From Bosea vaviloviae (GTDB taxonomy: Bacteria; Pseudomonadota; Alphaproteobacteria; Rhizobiales; Beijerinckiaceae): a DNA stretch of 64,000 nt. The stretch's first letter is position 1; each line of letters begins with the position of its first letter. A program made the position numbers and the translations under genes. Below, in pieces: positions 27,141-35,361 of this stretch. The notes beneath the pieces are model-generated. The model did no database searches. It worked only from the letters and a program-made list of their open reading frames with translations, and was not told the DNA's origin. Location: assembly GCF_001741865.1 (NCBI RefSeq), contig NZ_CP017147.1, positions 434,001 through 498,000 on the forward strand, in the 5' to 3' direction.

Positions 27141-28886
27141 TCACTCGCCGCCCAGCGCCAGCGCTTCCGCCATCACGCGGAAGACATAGGTGTTGGGCTT
27201 GTGGCCGCGGAATTTCTCGGCGCCCGGGCCCATGGCGGTCAAGATGCCGTCATCGCCCGAATGCACACCCGAATTCGCGTCGAAGGGCAGGTTGCCGGCC
27301 TTGCGCGTCGCCAGCGGTCCGGTGCAATCGGCCTCGTTGGCGACATTGGTCTTGCCGTCGGCGCTCTTCAGCGCCGGAACGCGCTCGCCATCCATGAAGG
27401 GGCGACCGGTATCGCAGGTGTCGGGATAGGTGCCGAAGACCACGGCGAGACGGCGCGAGGTGTTGACGTTGGTCGGATAGCCATCGGCGTCGAGCGGGCC
27501 ATAATTCGGCGCCTTGGAGTCGGCATAGGTGCCGAGCTTGTCGCGCAGGAGCTGGCCCGGGCGCTCGTCGTCATAGGTGCCGACGAGCGAGACCGCATGG
27601 GTATGATCCGGCACGACGATGATCAGCGTATCGTTGCGCTCACCGGCAAAGTCCTTGGCGATCTTGACGGCATTGTCGAGCATGATCGTGTCGAACACGG
27701 CCCGCTCCCAATCCAGCGAGTGGCTGTATTTGTCGATGCGGCCGGACTCGACCATCAGGAAGAAGCCGTCCTCATTGCTCTTCAGCATGTCGATCGCGGC
27801 CCTGGTCTGCTCGGCGACGTCGGGCTGGTCGGGGAACTTGGCGACGCTGCCCTTCTTGGCGAGGCGCAGATCGAAGGCGCCGTCGACATTGCTGGTGTTG
27901 TAGAGGCCGAGCAGCTTCTTGGTGCCGGACGCGGCAGCCGCATTCATCTCGGTCTTGGTCGTGGCGATCGTGTAGCCGGCCGCCTTGAACTGGGCGATGA
28001 AGTCGAGATCGTCGGTGCGCTTGGAGCCCGGTGTCGTCTTGGGCAGGAAGTTCGGCGATCCGCCGCCCATGATCACGTCGGGCTTCACGTCATAGAACAT
28101 CTTGACGATGTCGTTGTAATCCGAGCGCCGGCGGGTATGGGCGACCATGGCGGCGGGCGTCGCATCCTCGATCTCGGCATTGGTGACGACGCCGATCGTC
28201 ATCTTGCTGCGGCGCTTGATCACTTCCGAGATGGTCTCGACCTTGGGATGGTCCAGCGTCAGCGCGTTCTTGGCGCAGTAGACGCCGAGCGCGTTGACGC
28301 AGGATTTGTGGCCCGTGGTGTAGGCATGGGCGCTGTTGGCGCTGTCGGTGACGATGGAATCGCTGCCCGAGGTCGAGATCAGCGCCATGTTCGGCATGTC
28401 GTCGATGGCGAGCTCGCCATTGAAGCGGCCCTCTTCCCAGCCCTTGGACATGATCCGCGCTGCAGTGCGATGCGCCACCGACATGCCATCGCCGATGAAC
28501 AGGATGACGTTCTTGGCCCGGCGCGGCTGGGCCGTCGCGAAGACCTCCCATTTCACCGTCGCCTTGTTTGCACCTTGCGTCGCCTCGACGACGTAGTTGC
28601 CGGCCGGCAGCGTCGCGCCACGCAGCCACAGCGCCGAATGCTTCTGGCCTTCCTCGTTCTGGGTGAAGGCGGTCGGCTTGCCGAAGATATCGGCGGCGGG
28701 CTTGCCGTTGATCGTGACCTTCACATCGGCCGAGGTCGGCGCGTTGGGGAACTCGACCTTGAAATCGAAGCGCGAGCCCTCGAGGATCTCAGCCCGGTTG
28801 ATCGGGTAGATCGTCTGAGACAGCGCGGGAGTGGCCCCGGCAAGCCCTGTCGCCAGGATCGTCATCAGCCATTTTTGCGCGCGCAT
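27141..28886 (-). CDS. Alkaline phosphatase (PhoA superfamily), periplasmic
   Basis: 581 residues with a signal peptide (about 1-23). An N-terminal beta domain of ~100 residues is followed by the alkaline phosphatase domain: VILFIGDGMSVAHRTAARI (first metal Asp), nucleophile Ser in VTDSANSAHAYTTGHK, MVESGRIDKYSHSLDW and VVPDHTHAVSLVGTY for metal ligands. The enzyme is a zinc-dependent phosphomonoesterase. It is the first gene of the operon with DUF3299, ATPase and permease, and a Zur box lies ~100 bp upstream. Confidence 0.9.
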   Translation of the reverse strand: MRAQKWLMTILATGLAGATPALSQTIYPINRAEILEGSRFDFKVEFPNAPTSADVKVTINGKPAADIFGKPTAFTQNEEGQKHSALWLRGATLPAGNYVVEATQGANKATVKWEVFATAQPRRAKNVILFIGDGMSVAHRTAARIMSKGWEEGRFNGELAIDDMPNMALISTSGSDSIVTDSANSAHAYTTGHKSCVNALGVYCAKNALTLDHPKVETISEVIKRRSKMTIGVVTNAEIEDATPAAMVAHTRRRSDYNDIVKMFYDVKPDVIMGGGSPNFLPKTTPGSKRTDDLDFIAQFKAAGYTIATTKTEMNAAAASGTKKLLGLYNTSNVDGAFDLRLAKKGSVAKFPDQPDVAEQTRAAIDMLKSNEDGFFLMVESGRIDKYSHSLDWERAVFDTIMLDNAVKIAKDFAGERNDTLIIVVPDHTHAVSLVGTYDDERPGQLLRDKLGTYADSKAPNYGPLDADGYPTNVNTSRRLAVVFGTYPDTCDTGRPFMDGERVPALKSADGKTNVANEADCTGPLATRKAGNLPFDANSGVHSGDDGILTAMGPGAEKFRGHKPNTYVFRVMAEALALGGE

Positions 28887-28983
28887 GCTCGTCTCCGCTC
28901 GAACCCGTTCGATATCCGCCGGCGACCGTTAGGAAGCTCATGTGACAATACGATTACTACATGCGCTTTCATGACGTTAGAAA

Positions 28984-28998
28984 TGTTATACTATAACA
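28984..28998 (-). promoter_or_regulatory. Zur box upstream of the phosphatase-ABC operon
   Basis: TGTTATACTATAACA is a perfect 7-1-7 palindrome identical to the core of the proteobacterial Zur consensus (TGTTATA-N-TATAACA). It lies 98 bp before the phosphatase ATG and between it and the end of cynS, in a locally AT-rich stretch. Zinc-bound Zur would repress the operon. Confidence 0.8.
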
Positions 28999-29057
28999 AT
29001 ATTCACGCGCTCCCGAACACCCGCTCCATCTCCTGCACGACGCCATGAACCGGCGGG

Positions 29058-29546
29058 CTACGCTTCCTTGAAGCCGTAATCGGGAATGCCCTGCTCGTTG
29101 CCGTAATATTTATACGGCAGGAACTTGCCCGACATTGCGATCTTGACGCGGTCGCCCTTCGGGTTCGGCTCGCGCTCGAATTCGATGTTGAAGTCGATCG
29201 CCGACATGATGCCGTCGCCGAACTCCTCCTCGATCAACGCCTTCCAGGCCGGACCATTGACCATCACCATCTCGTAGAAGCGGTAGATCAGCGGGTCGGT
29301 CGGCGGCATCGGCGTGCCGGTGCCGCGATACGGCACCTCGTTGAGCATCCGCTTCTCGTTCTCGGTGAGGCCGAACAGGGTCGCAGCCTTCTCCGCCAAA
29401 GGCTTGACCAGCTTCATCTGGCCCAGGAGCGCGCCGACGATCAGCATCTCCGACATGCCGCCGATTTCCCCGGTGATGTATTTCCAGCTCCAGCCCTTCT
29501 CGCGCTTGATGTCGAGGATCTTCTCGGTGAGCTCTTCGCGCTTCAT
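29058..29546 (-). CDS. cynS: Cyanate hydratase (cyanase)
   Basis: 162 residues from MKREELTEKILDIKREKGW. The catalytic triad appears as Arg89, Glu92 and Ser115 in YRFYEMVMVNGPAW and GDGIMSAI, matching E. coli Arg96, Glu99 and Ser122. It converts cyanate plus bicarbonate to ammonia and CO2. A good AAGGAGG-type site lies before the ATG; longer upstream starts have no family support. The terminal Zur box belongs to the next operon. Confidence 0.95.
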   Translation of the reverse strand: MKREELTEKILDIKREKGWSWKYITGEIGGMSEMLIVGALLGQMKLVKPLAEKAATLFGLTENEKRMLNEVPYRGTGTPMPPTDPLIYRFYEMVMVNGPAWKALIEEEFGDGIMSAIDFNIEFEREPNPKGDRVKIAMSGKFLPYKYYGNEQGIPDYGFKEA

Positions 29547-29855
29547 GGTCTTGCGTCCTCCTTGGAGATGTCGTCGTCGAAATGTCGGTCGCACCAGCCT
29601 CAGGCGGCCTTTGGTCATGCGGCGAGCGGCGTCGTATGGGTCGGCGAACCCAGGCCTGGGTAGCAAGCCGCGGGCCAAGAGCCTGCGCTCGCTCCAATAC
29701 CGGCTACGACGCGACGTGAAGTCATTCCGACTTTATGAGATCCCGGCAGGATCATCTTAACGTTACGCGGAAGTAAGGACTGCAACGTAAGGTATTTGAA
29801 GTAATTTCCGCGTCATCCAGGGGTCCACCGACCACGCGGAAAACCTGATCGCCCG
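29547..29855. other. Divergent intergenic region, cynS / SMR operon
   Basis: No gene seen. It should hold the promoters of cynS and of the transporter-epimerase-aminotransferase operon. ACGCGGAA (29765-29772) is repeated inverted as TTCCGCGT (29806-29813) and again direct near 29836, a possible operator. Confidence 0.45.
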
Positions 29856-30224
29856 ATGAACTCCTATATCCCCCTGATCCTGTTCACGGTGCTGACCAAC
29901 GCCGCCGCCCAGCTCATGCTCAAGCGTGGCATGACCGGCCTGGGCCAGCTCGACCCCGGCCATGACGGGCTGATCGCCACGGTCCTGCGCGTCGTCTTCA
30001 ACCCTTTCGTCTTCTTCGGCCTGTGCACCTTCGTGGTCAGCATGGCCTCGCATCTCGTCGTGCTGTCGAAGGTTCAGATCAGCTACGCCTATCCGTTCCT
30101 GAGCCTCGCCTATGTCGTGGTCGCGGTTTACGCCTATTTCTTCTTCCAGGAGGATCTGAGCCCTGCCCGCATTGCCGGCATCGGACTGATCATGCTGGGC
30201 ACCATCTTCATCGCACAGAGCTGA
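29856..30224 (+). CDS. Small EamA/SMR-type transporter (ArnE/F-like)
   Basis: 122 residues, four membrane helices, with AAQLMLKRGM in helix 1 and SYAYPFLSLAYVVVAVYAYF in helix 3, the pattern of ArnE/ArnF-like half-size transporters that flip polyprenyl-linked sugars. It lies at the head of an operon with an epimerase and a class III aminotransferase, so it may move their product. Two paralogues lie near 51 and 53 kb. Confidence 0.82.
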   Translation: MNSYIPLILFTVLTNAAAQLMLKRGMTGLGQLDPGHDGLIATVLRVVFNPFVFFGLCTFVVSMASHLVVLSKVQISYAYPFLSLAYVVVAVYAYFFFQEDLSPARIAGIGLIMLGTIFIAQS

Positions 30225-30233
30225 GGGACCGAC

Positions 30234-30350
30234 ATGGATCTGATCGCACGCCTCTTCCTTCGTCTCGGCATGCTGCTGGAACCGAAGCCCGTGCTCCGAC
30301 CGATCCCGGTGCCGGTCCGCACCCCGCCGCGCCTGCCGCGCCAACCTTAG
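30234..30350 (+). CDS. 38-residue Pro/Arg-rich small protein
   Basis: Begins MDLIARLFLRLGMLLEPKPV and ends in a Pro/Arg-rich tail (RTPPRLPRQP). A GAGGGA site lies six bases before the ATG and the frame starts 9 bp after the transporter stop. It is probably an amphipathic membrane-associated peptide; the stop merges with a repeat element. It may be a real small gene or a decayed one. Confidence 0.4.
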   Translation: MDLIARLFLRLGMLLEPKPVLRPIPVPVRTPPRLPRQP

Positions 30351-30451
30351 AGCAATGTCCGATCCAGCTGATCGTCCAACTTCTCTAAGTTATTGTTTTA
30401 ACGCATTTTCTTTACGCGAACCGATATCCACTTCGCTCAAAAATGCTCTAG
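30351..30451. repeat. Interspersed repeat, type B (RPE-like)
   Basis: A ~100-bp element with end stem AGAGCA / TGCTCT and internal landmarks CCGATCCAGCTGATCG, TTGTTTTAACGC and CACTTCGCTC. A homologous copy lies inside the CFA synthase gene (46889-46980) and a short form at 42492. Confidence 0.85.
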
Positions 30452-30469
30452 TCCGGAAGACCTGAACCC

Positions 30470-31474
30470 ATGAAACATATCATCATCGGCGGAGACGGCT
30501 TCGTCGGCTCGCACCTGGCAGCGGATCTCGCGGCCATGGGCGAGGAGGTGCTGGTCGCCGACATCGTCAAGAGCGGCCATGCGCATTACGCCAAGGTGCC
30601 GTTCCAGCACATCGACGTGACCAGCGCCGAGAGCGTGAACGCCATCCCGCTCGCCAAAGACGACCTCGTCTACAACCTCTCGGCCAAGATGCTTTCGCCC
30701 ATCGTGACCCGCAAGGAGCGCCACGATTTCTTCTGGCCGGTGAACTATCACGGCACCGCCAATATCCTGGCCTGGATGGAGAAGAACGGCGCCAACAAGC
30801 TCGTCCACTTCACCACGGACATGATCTACGGCCATTCCGTCACCGTGCCGCAGGACGAGACCCATCCCGCCAAGCCGCTCGGCGAATATGGCGAGAGCAA
30901 GCTCGCCACCGAGACGCTGGCGCAGGGTTATCGCGAAAAAGGCTTCCAGATCCCGATCTTCCGGCCGCGCCTGATCATCGGGCCGGGCCGGCTCGGCATC
31001 CTGGTCAAGCTGTTCACGCTGATCGACATGAACCTGCCGGTGCCGATGATCGGCTCGGGTAAAAACCCCTATCAGTTCATCTCGGTGTTCGACTGCGCCA
31101 GCGCCTGCATAGCGGCCTGGAAGGCCGGCTTCCCCAACAGCGCCTATAATCTCGGCTCGGACGATCCGCCCCCGGTGAAGAAGCTGCTCGGCGACCTGAT
31201 CACGCATGCCGGCTCGAAATCGATCCTGCTGCCGACGCCGGCGCCGCTGGTCAAGCTGACGCTGAACACGCTCGACTGGATCAACCTGCCGATCATGGAC
31301 CCGGAGCAGTACATGATCGCCGACGAGATCTGCATTCTCGACACCTCCAAGGCCAAGCGCGAGCTCGGCTGGATGCCCAAGCACCGCGACGAGGATATGC
31401 TGCTCGCCGCCTACACCGAATACCGCAAGAGCAAAGACATCCGGAATCAGGCGCAGAGGAGCCTCGCAGCATGA
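30470..31474 (+). CDS. NAD-dependent epimerase/dehydratase (extended SDR)
   Basis: 334 residues. The Rossmann motif is GGDGFVGSHL, and the catalytic pair is in YGESKLATE (Tyr-x-x-x-Lys). DMIYGHSVTVPQDETHP and RPRLIIGPGR fit nucleotide-sugar epimerases/dehydratases. Substrate unknown. It overlaps the next gene by four bases (ATGA), coupling it to the aminotransferase. Confidence 0.87.
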   Translation: MKHIIIGGDGFVGSHLAADLAAMGEEVLVADIVKSGHAHYAKVPFQHIDVTSAESVNAIPLAKDDLVYNLSAKMLSPIVTRKERHDFFWPVNYHGTANILAWMEKNGANKLVHFTTDMIYGHSVTVPQDETHPAKPLGEYGESKLATETLAQGYREKGFQIPIFRPRLIIGPGRLGILVKLFTLIDMNLPVPMIGSGKNPYQFISVFDCASACIAAWKAGFPNSAYNLGSDDPPPVKKLLGDLITHAGSKSILLPTPAPLVKLTLNTLDWINLPIMDPEQYMIADEICILDTSKAKRELGWMPKHRDEDMLLAAYTEYRKSKDIRNQAQRSLAA

Positions 31475-32910
31475 GCATGCCCGCTTTCAAGACCGACGCT
31501 GCGCCTGCTCGCCCGAAGCTCTACAGCGTCGAGGAAGCCAAGCAGCTCGACGCCACGACCGTGCGCGAGCTCTTCACCGCCCATGTCAATCCGGGTCAGG
31601 TGCATTTCCTGAAACTGCTTGGCTTCGACAAGATCATCGTCGATCGCGCCCAGGGCATGCATTACATCACCCGCGACGGCCGCAAGATCCTCGATTTCTT
31701 CGGCGGCTTCTGCTCGGTCGCCTTCGGCCACAACCATCCGCGCATCGTCGCGGCGCGGCAGAAATTCCAGGACGAGAACCGCCATGAGATCTGCATGGCC
31801 TTCATGTCGCAATACGCCTCGGCACTCGCCGCCAACCTCGCCACGATCGCGCCCGGCGACCTCGACATGGTCTTCCTCGGCTCCACCGGCTCGGAGGCGA
31901 TGGAGGCCGCGCTGAAGGTCGCCGAACAGGCGCAGGGACCGGCGCGCTCGAAAATCCTGCACGCGGCGAACTCCTTCCACGGCAAGACCAAGGGCGTGCT
32001 CTCGGTCACGGATTCCACGCTCTACCAGTCGCAGTTCAAGCTGGTCGAGAACCGGGTCAAGGTGCCCTTCGGCGACATCGAAGCCGTGCGCCAGGCACTG
32101 GAAAGCGATCCCGCGATCGGCATCGTCGTGATGGAGACGATCCAGGGCGGCGGCGGCATCGTCGAGGCGCCGGAGGGTTTCTGGCGCGAATTACGCGCGC
32201 TCTGCGACAAGCACGGCGTGCTCTGGGTCGCCGACGAGGTCCAGTGCGGTCTCGGCCGCACCGGCCAGTTCTTCGCCTTCGAGCGCGACGGCGTCGTGCC
32301 GGACGTGACCGCACTCGCCAAGGCGCTTGGCGGCTCCAAGGCGGCGATGGGCGCGATGATCGCCCGCCGCGAGATCTACATGAAGGCCTATGGCAAGCCC
32401 AAGACCGCGCTGATCCATGCCCAGGCGACGTTCGGTGGCATGGGCGAGGCCTGCATCTCGGCGATCGAGGCGCTGAACGTGCTCTATGAGGAAGACCTCA
32501 TGGGCAACGCCCAGCGTCAGGGCGACTATCTCATCGAGAAGCTCAACGGCCTGCGCGCGAAACATCCGAGCCTGCTCAAGGAGATCCGCGGGCGCGGCCT
32601 GATGATCGGCATCGAGTTCAACGACATCAGCGAGACCATGCCGTTTGGCCTCAAGCACATGGTCGCATTGCTCGACGACAAGCTGAAAGGCTCGCTCTGC
32701 GGCTTCATCGGCGCGCTGCTGCTGAAGGACTACGACATGCTCGTCGCCTTCACCGAATACAATCGCAACGTCATCCGCCTGGAGCCGCCGCTGATCGTCA
32801 CCCGCGAGCAATGCGACGAATTCATCGCGGCGCTCGACGATCTGCTCTCGCGCGGCATCACCAAGATCGTCACCGACTATCTGCGCAAGGTCGCGGTGGC
32901 GAAGGGCTGA
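31471..32910 (+). CDS. Class III (acetylornithine-type) aminotransferase
   Basis: 479 residues. ITRDGRKILDFFGGFCSVAFGH, GSTGSEAMEAALKVA, VVMETIQGGGGI and ADEVQCGLGRTGQFFAFE define the fold; the PLP Lys is in TALAKALGGSK. Class III enzymes transfer amino groups to aldehyde or keto carbons, mostly of amino acids and polyamines. An ~120-residue C-terminal extension beyond the core includes a hydrophobic CGFIGALLLK. A terminator follows. Confidence 0.88.
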   Translation: MSMPAFKTDAAPARPKLYSVEEAKQLDATTVRELFTAHVNPGQVHFLKLLGFDKIIVDRAQGMHYITRDGRKILDFFGGFCSVAFGHNHPRIVAARQKFQDENRHEICMAFMSQYASALAANLATIAPGDLDMVFLGSTGSEAMEAALKVAEQAQGPARSKILHAANSFHGKTKGVLSVTDSTLYQSQFKLVENRVKVPFGDIEAVRQALESDPAIGIVVMETIQGGGGIVEAPEGFWRELRALCDKHGVLWVADEVQCGLGRTGQFFAFERDGVVPDVTALAKALGGSKAAMGAMIARREIYMKAYGKPKTALIHAQATFGGMGEACISAIEALNVLYEEDLMGNAQRQGDYLIEKLNGLRAKHPSLLKEIRGRGLMIGIEFNDISETMPFGLKHMVALLDDKLKGSLCGFIGALLLKDYDMLVAFTEYNRNVIRLEPPLIVTREQCDEFIAALDDLLSRGITKIVTDYLRKVAVAKG

Positions 32911-32933
32911 GGCCAGCCGTCACGCAATGTCTG

Positions 32934-32962
32934 AAAGGGCCGGTTCGCCGGCCCTTTTCTTT
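32934..32962 (+). terminator. Rho-independent terminator
   Basis: A 10-bp stem AAAGGGCCGG / CCGGCCCTTT with a TTCG tetraloop, followed by TCTTTT, ends the SMR-epimerase-aminotransferase operon. Confidence 0.9.
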
Positions 32963-33063
32963 TCGCGGGGAAACCGCTGACATGCGCTGACGGAAGCTCG
33001 AGGCAAAGCTTGCCGAAACCAAGGATTACCGAAACCAAGGATCCCCGAAACGAGGAGCGCTTC

Positions 33064-33441
33064 ATGCTCGGCCATCTCTCCTTCGGCGTCCGCGATCTCA
33101 ACGCCGCCATCACCTTCTATGATGCGGCGCTTGGCCCGCTCGGGCTGATCCGCGTCTGGACCGCTCCGGATGCCGCCGGCTATGGGCCGCCGGGCGGCGG
33201 CGACCTGCTGGCACTGAAACTGCGGCCGCAAACCTCCCCGCCGGGGCCGGGTTTCCACCTCGCCTTCAATGCGCCGACGCGCGCCGCGGTCGATGCCTTC
33301 CACGCTGCGGCGCTTTTGGCCGGCGGGCGCGACAATGGCGCGCCCGACCTGCGCCTGCATTACGGGCCGAGCTACTACGCCGCCTTCGTCATCGCTCCCG
33401 AGGGCTGGAATCTCGAGGCCGTCTGTCAGGCGACGAGTTGA
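33064..33441 (+). CDS. VOC (glyoxalase) family protein
   Basis: 125 residues. MLGHLSFGVRDLNAAITFYDAAL is the first beta-alpha unit of the vicinal-oxygen-chelate fold, with the metal His in GHLSFGV and a probable second ligand in HLAF. The ATG at 33064 is favoured because the upstream coding-like stretch is a short direct repeat (CCGAAACCAAGGAT twice). No substrate can be assigned. Confidence 0.85.
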   Translation: MLGHLSFGVRDLNAAITFYDAALGPLGLIRVWTAPDAAGYGPPGGGDLLALKLRPQTSPPGPGFHLAFNAPTRAAVDAFHAAALLAGGRDNGAPDLRLHYGPSYYAAFVIAPEGWNLEAVCQATS

Positions 33442-33523
33442 AGCCGGGATCATGCCCTTCCAAACGCCATCCGGCCCCTCGGGGGAACCGAGGGGCCGGA
33501 TCGATACGGGCCATGCCTGCCGC

Positions 33524-33823
33524 TCAGTAGCGCGAGCAGACCTTGCGGTAGCCGACGACCTCGCCGAAGCGGTTGACGCGCTCGACCATCTCGCAGCGAC
33601 GCACCGGAGCATCCTCCTCATAGACGGGCTCGGCATAGGCGCGGTTGGCGGAGGCCGCGAGCAGGCCGCCGACGGCAAGCGCTCCGACGATGCCGGCGCC
33701 GACGCCCCAGCCATGGCCGCGATGGCGCGGATAGGCCTCGGCGCTGCCCGCGCCGGCGAGAATGGCGGTGGAGAGGGTGAGGGCGGCCAGAGCGGCGGTC
33801 GCGGTCTTCTTGAAGCTGGTCAT
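33524..33823 (-). CDS. Small secreted protein with C-terminal basic tail
   Basis: 99 residues from MTSFKKTATAAL. A Sec signal peptide (cleavage probably after AEA) is followed by an Ala/Gly-rich hydrophobic segment (GAGIVGALAVGGLLAA) and a C-terminal EVVGYRKVCSRY. Such small proteins are common in Hyphomicrobiales; role unknown. Confidence 0.72.
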   Translation of the reverse strand: MTSFKKTATAALAALTLSTAILAGAGSAEAYPRHRGHGWGVGAGIVGALAVGGLLAASANRAYAEPVYEEDAPVRRCEMVERVNRFGEVVGYRKVCSRY

Positions 33824-33951
33824 GATGGCATCTCCCGAGGTCCAGTCGGGGGCGAACCATTCGCCCTCCATGAGCATTGGTCGCGGCGGGGCGTTGAGAG
33901 GTTCAAAGGGAGACGATTATTTTTCTGAAGCTCAATCCGCCCTGACAAACT

Positions 33952-33996
33952 CGCCGTCATCCCGGACAAGTCGCGCTCGGGTCCGGGATGACGGCG
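33952..33996. repeat. Intergenic palindrome
   Basis: Perfect 16-bp arms CGCCGTCATCCCGGAC and complement around a 13-base centre. It lies between a small secreted-protein gene and the DprE1-like gene; a dispersed REP-like repeat. Confidence 0.85.
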
Positions 33997-34034
33997 CAGA
34001 TGTGAGAGCCGGCCCCCTCAAGGCCGCATCAGCC

Positions 34035-35348
34035 TCAACCCGCCGTCACCCGTCGCCAGAAGCTCGACGAGAACCCCGGATCGATATGGCGCGCAAAATC
34101 CCGCCAGTCCGGGAAGGAGGCCTCGAATGTCGCCGGCGACATGCGCGCATCCTTGTAGGGATTCACGCGCCCACCGGCTTCGATCGTGATCCGGTCGAGC
34201 TCAGCCAGCAGCGCCTCCGTGCGCGCCCCGCGATTGGGAAAGTCGAGCGTCAAGGTCGCCCCTGCGATCGGGAACGACATCAGGCCGGGCGACGGCAGAT
34301 CGCCGAAGAGCTTGAGCACGGTCAGGAACGAAGCCTCACCCGCCGCCAGCGTGCGCCTCAGCATCGCCTCCACCGCCTTGCGGGCATGGGCCATCGGCAC
34401 CGCGCATTGGAACTGGCGCAGGCCCTTGGGTCCATAGGCGCGGTTCCAGTTGGCGACGCGGTCGAGCGGATAGAAGAATGGCCGATAGGGAATGCGCCGC
34501 GGCTCGGGCGACGAGGGTTGCACCGCCCGGTAGAGCGCATTGAAGGCGCGCAAGGTCAGCCCGTTGATCAGTGGGATCGGCGGCCTGATCGGAAACGGCA
34601 GCGGCCGCTTCGAGCGCGCGAGCGGCGCATCGCCCCCCGTGGCATGATTGGCCCGGAAGAAGACGCCGCGACCGAGCTGCGCGCCGCTCGCCAGCGAGTC
34701 GATCCAGGCGACGGTGTAGTTATGGCTCGCATCGGATTCAGCCGCGATCGCGAAGAAGCGGTCGAGCCCATCGAAATGCAGCACCTCCTGCTGCATTTCG
34801 ACGGAGGTGACCGGCATCAATTGCAGCGTCACCTGCGTGATCAGGCCGGTCAAACCAAAGCCGCCGATGGTCGCGGCGAAGAGTTCGCCGTTCAGGTCGG
34901 GCGCGCAAGTCAGGCGGCTGCCATCGGAGCGGATCAGTTCGAAGGCGCGCACATGCCTGCCGAAGGTGCCGGCGCGATGGTGGTTCTTGCCATGGACGTC
35001 GTTGGCCAGCGCACCGGCGATCGTGACGAATGCGGTGCCCGGCGTCACCGGCGGAAACCAGCCGGCCTGAACGGTCAGCTTCAGCACATCGTCGAGCAGC
35101 ACGCCCGCCTCACAGGTGAGGAGGCCGCTCACGCGGTCGAAGGCGAGGATCCGGTCGAGGCTGCGGCCCAGGATGAGCGCCCCGCCATCGTTCAGGCAGG
35201 AATCGCCATAGGAGCGGCCATTGCCATAAGCCAGGGCCGGCGTCCGATGCTGCGACGGCGCGGCGATCCAGGGCTCGGCCGCGACGATCTCGGTATTTCG
35301 GGCGACGAGCCCACCCCAGGAGCGGCACTCCGGCAGGATCTCGCTCAC
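34035..35348 (-). CDS. FAD-linked oxidase, DprE1-like
   Basis: 437 residues. The PCMH/VAO flavin-binding region contains GNGRSYGDSCLN, CEAGVLLDDVLKLT and GTAFVTIAGALANDVHGKNHH, all conserved in decaprenylphosphoryl-beta-D-ribose oxidase (DprE1). In actinobacteria that enzyme oxidises the ribose of DPR during arabinofuranose synthesis. The adjacent UbiA-like gene, 14 bp upstream in the same direction, supports a polyprenyl-phosphate pentose pathway here too. A DprE2 reductase is not obvious nearby. Confidence 0.85.
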   Translation of the reverse strand: MSEILPECRSWGGLVARNTEIVAAEPWIAAPSQHRTPALAYGNGRSYGDSCLNDGGALILGRSLDRILAFDRVSGLLTCEAGVLLDDVLKLTVQAGWFPPVTPGTAFVTIAGALANDVHGKNHHRAGTFGRHVRAFELIRSDGSRLTCAPDLNGELFAATIGGFGLTGLITQVTLQLMPVTSVEMQQEVLHFDGLDRFFAIAAESDASHNYTVAWIDSLASGAQLGRGVFFRANHATGGDAPLARSKRPLPFPIRPPIPLINGLTLRAFNALYRAVQPSSPEPRRIPYRPFFYPLDRVANWNRAYGPKGLRQFQCAVPMAHARKAVEAMLRRTLAAGEASFLTVLKLFGDLPSPGLMSFPIAGATLTLDFPNRGARTEALLAELDRITIEAGGRVNPYKDARMSPATFEASFPDWRDFARHIDPGFSSSFWRRVTAG

Positions 35349-35361
35349 GGCAGAATCTCGC

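Noticed and set aside
27201..29048. 615-codon plus-strand ORF opposite alkaline phosphatase
   Set aside because: The minus strand carries all phosphatase motifs; the ORF has no similarity I can see.
29765..29844. ACGCGGAA repeats as a named operator
   Set aside because: The motif fits no consensus I can state; noted only as a possible site in the intergenic entry.
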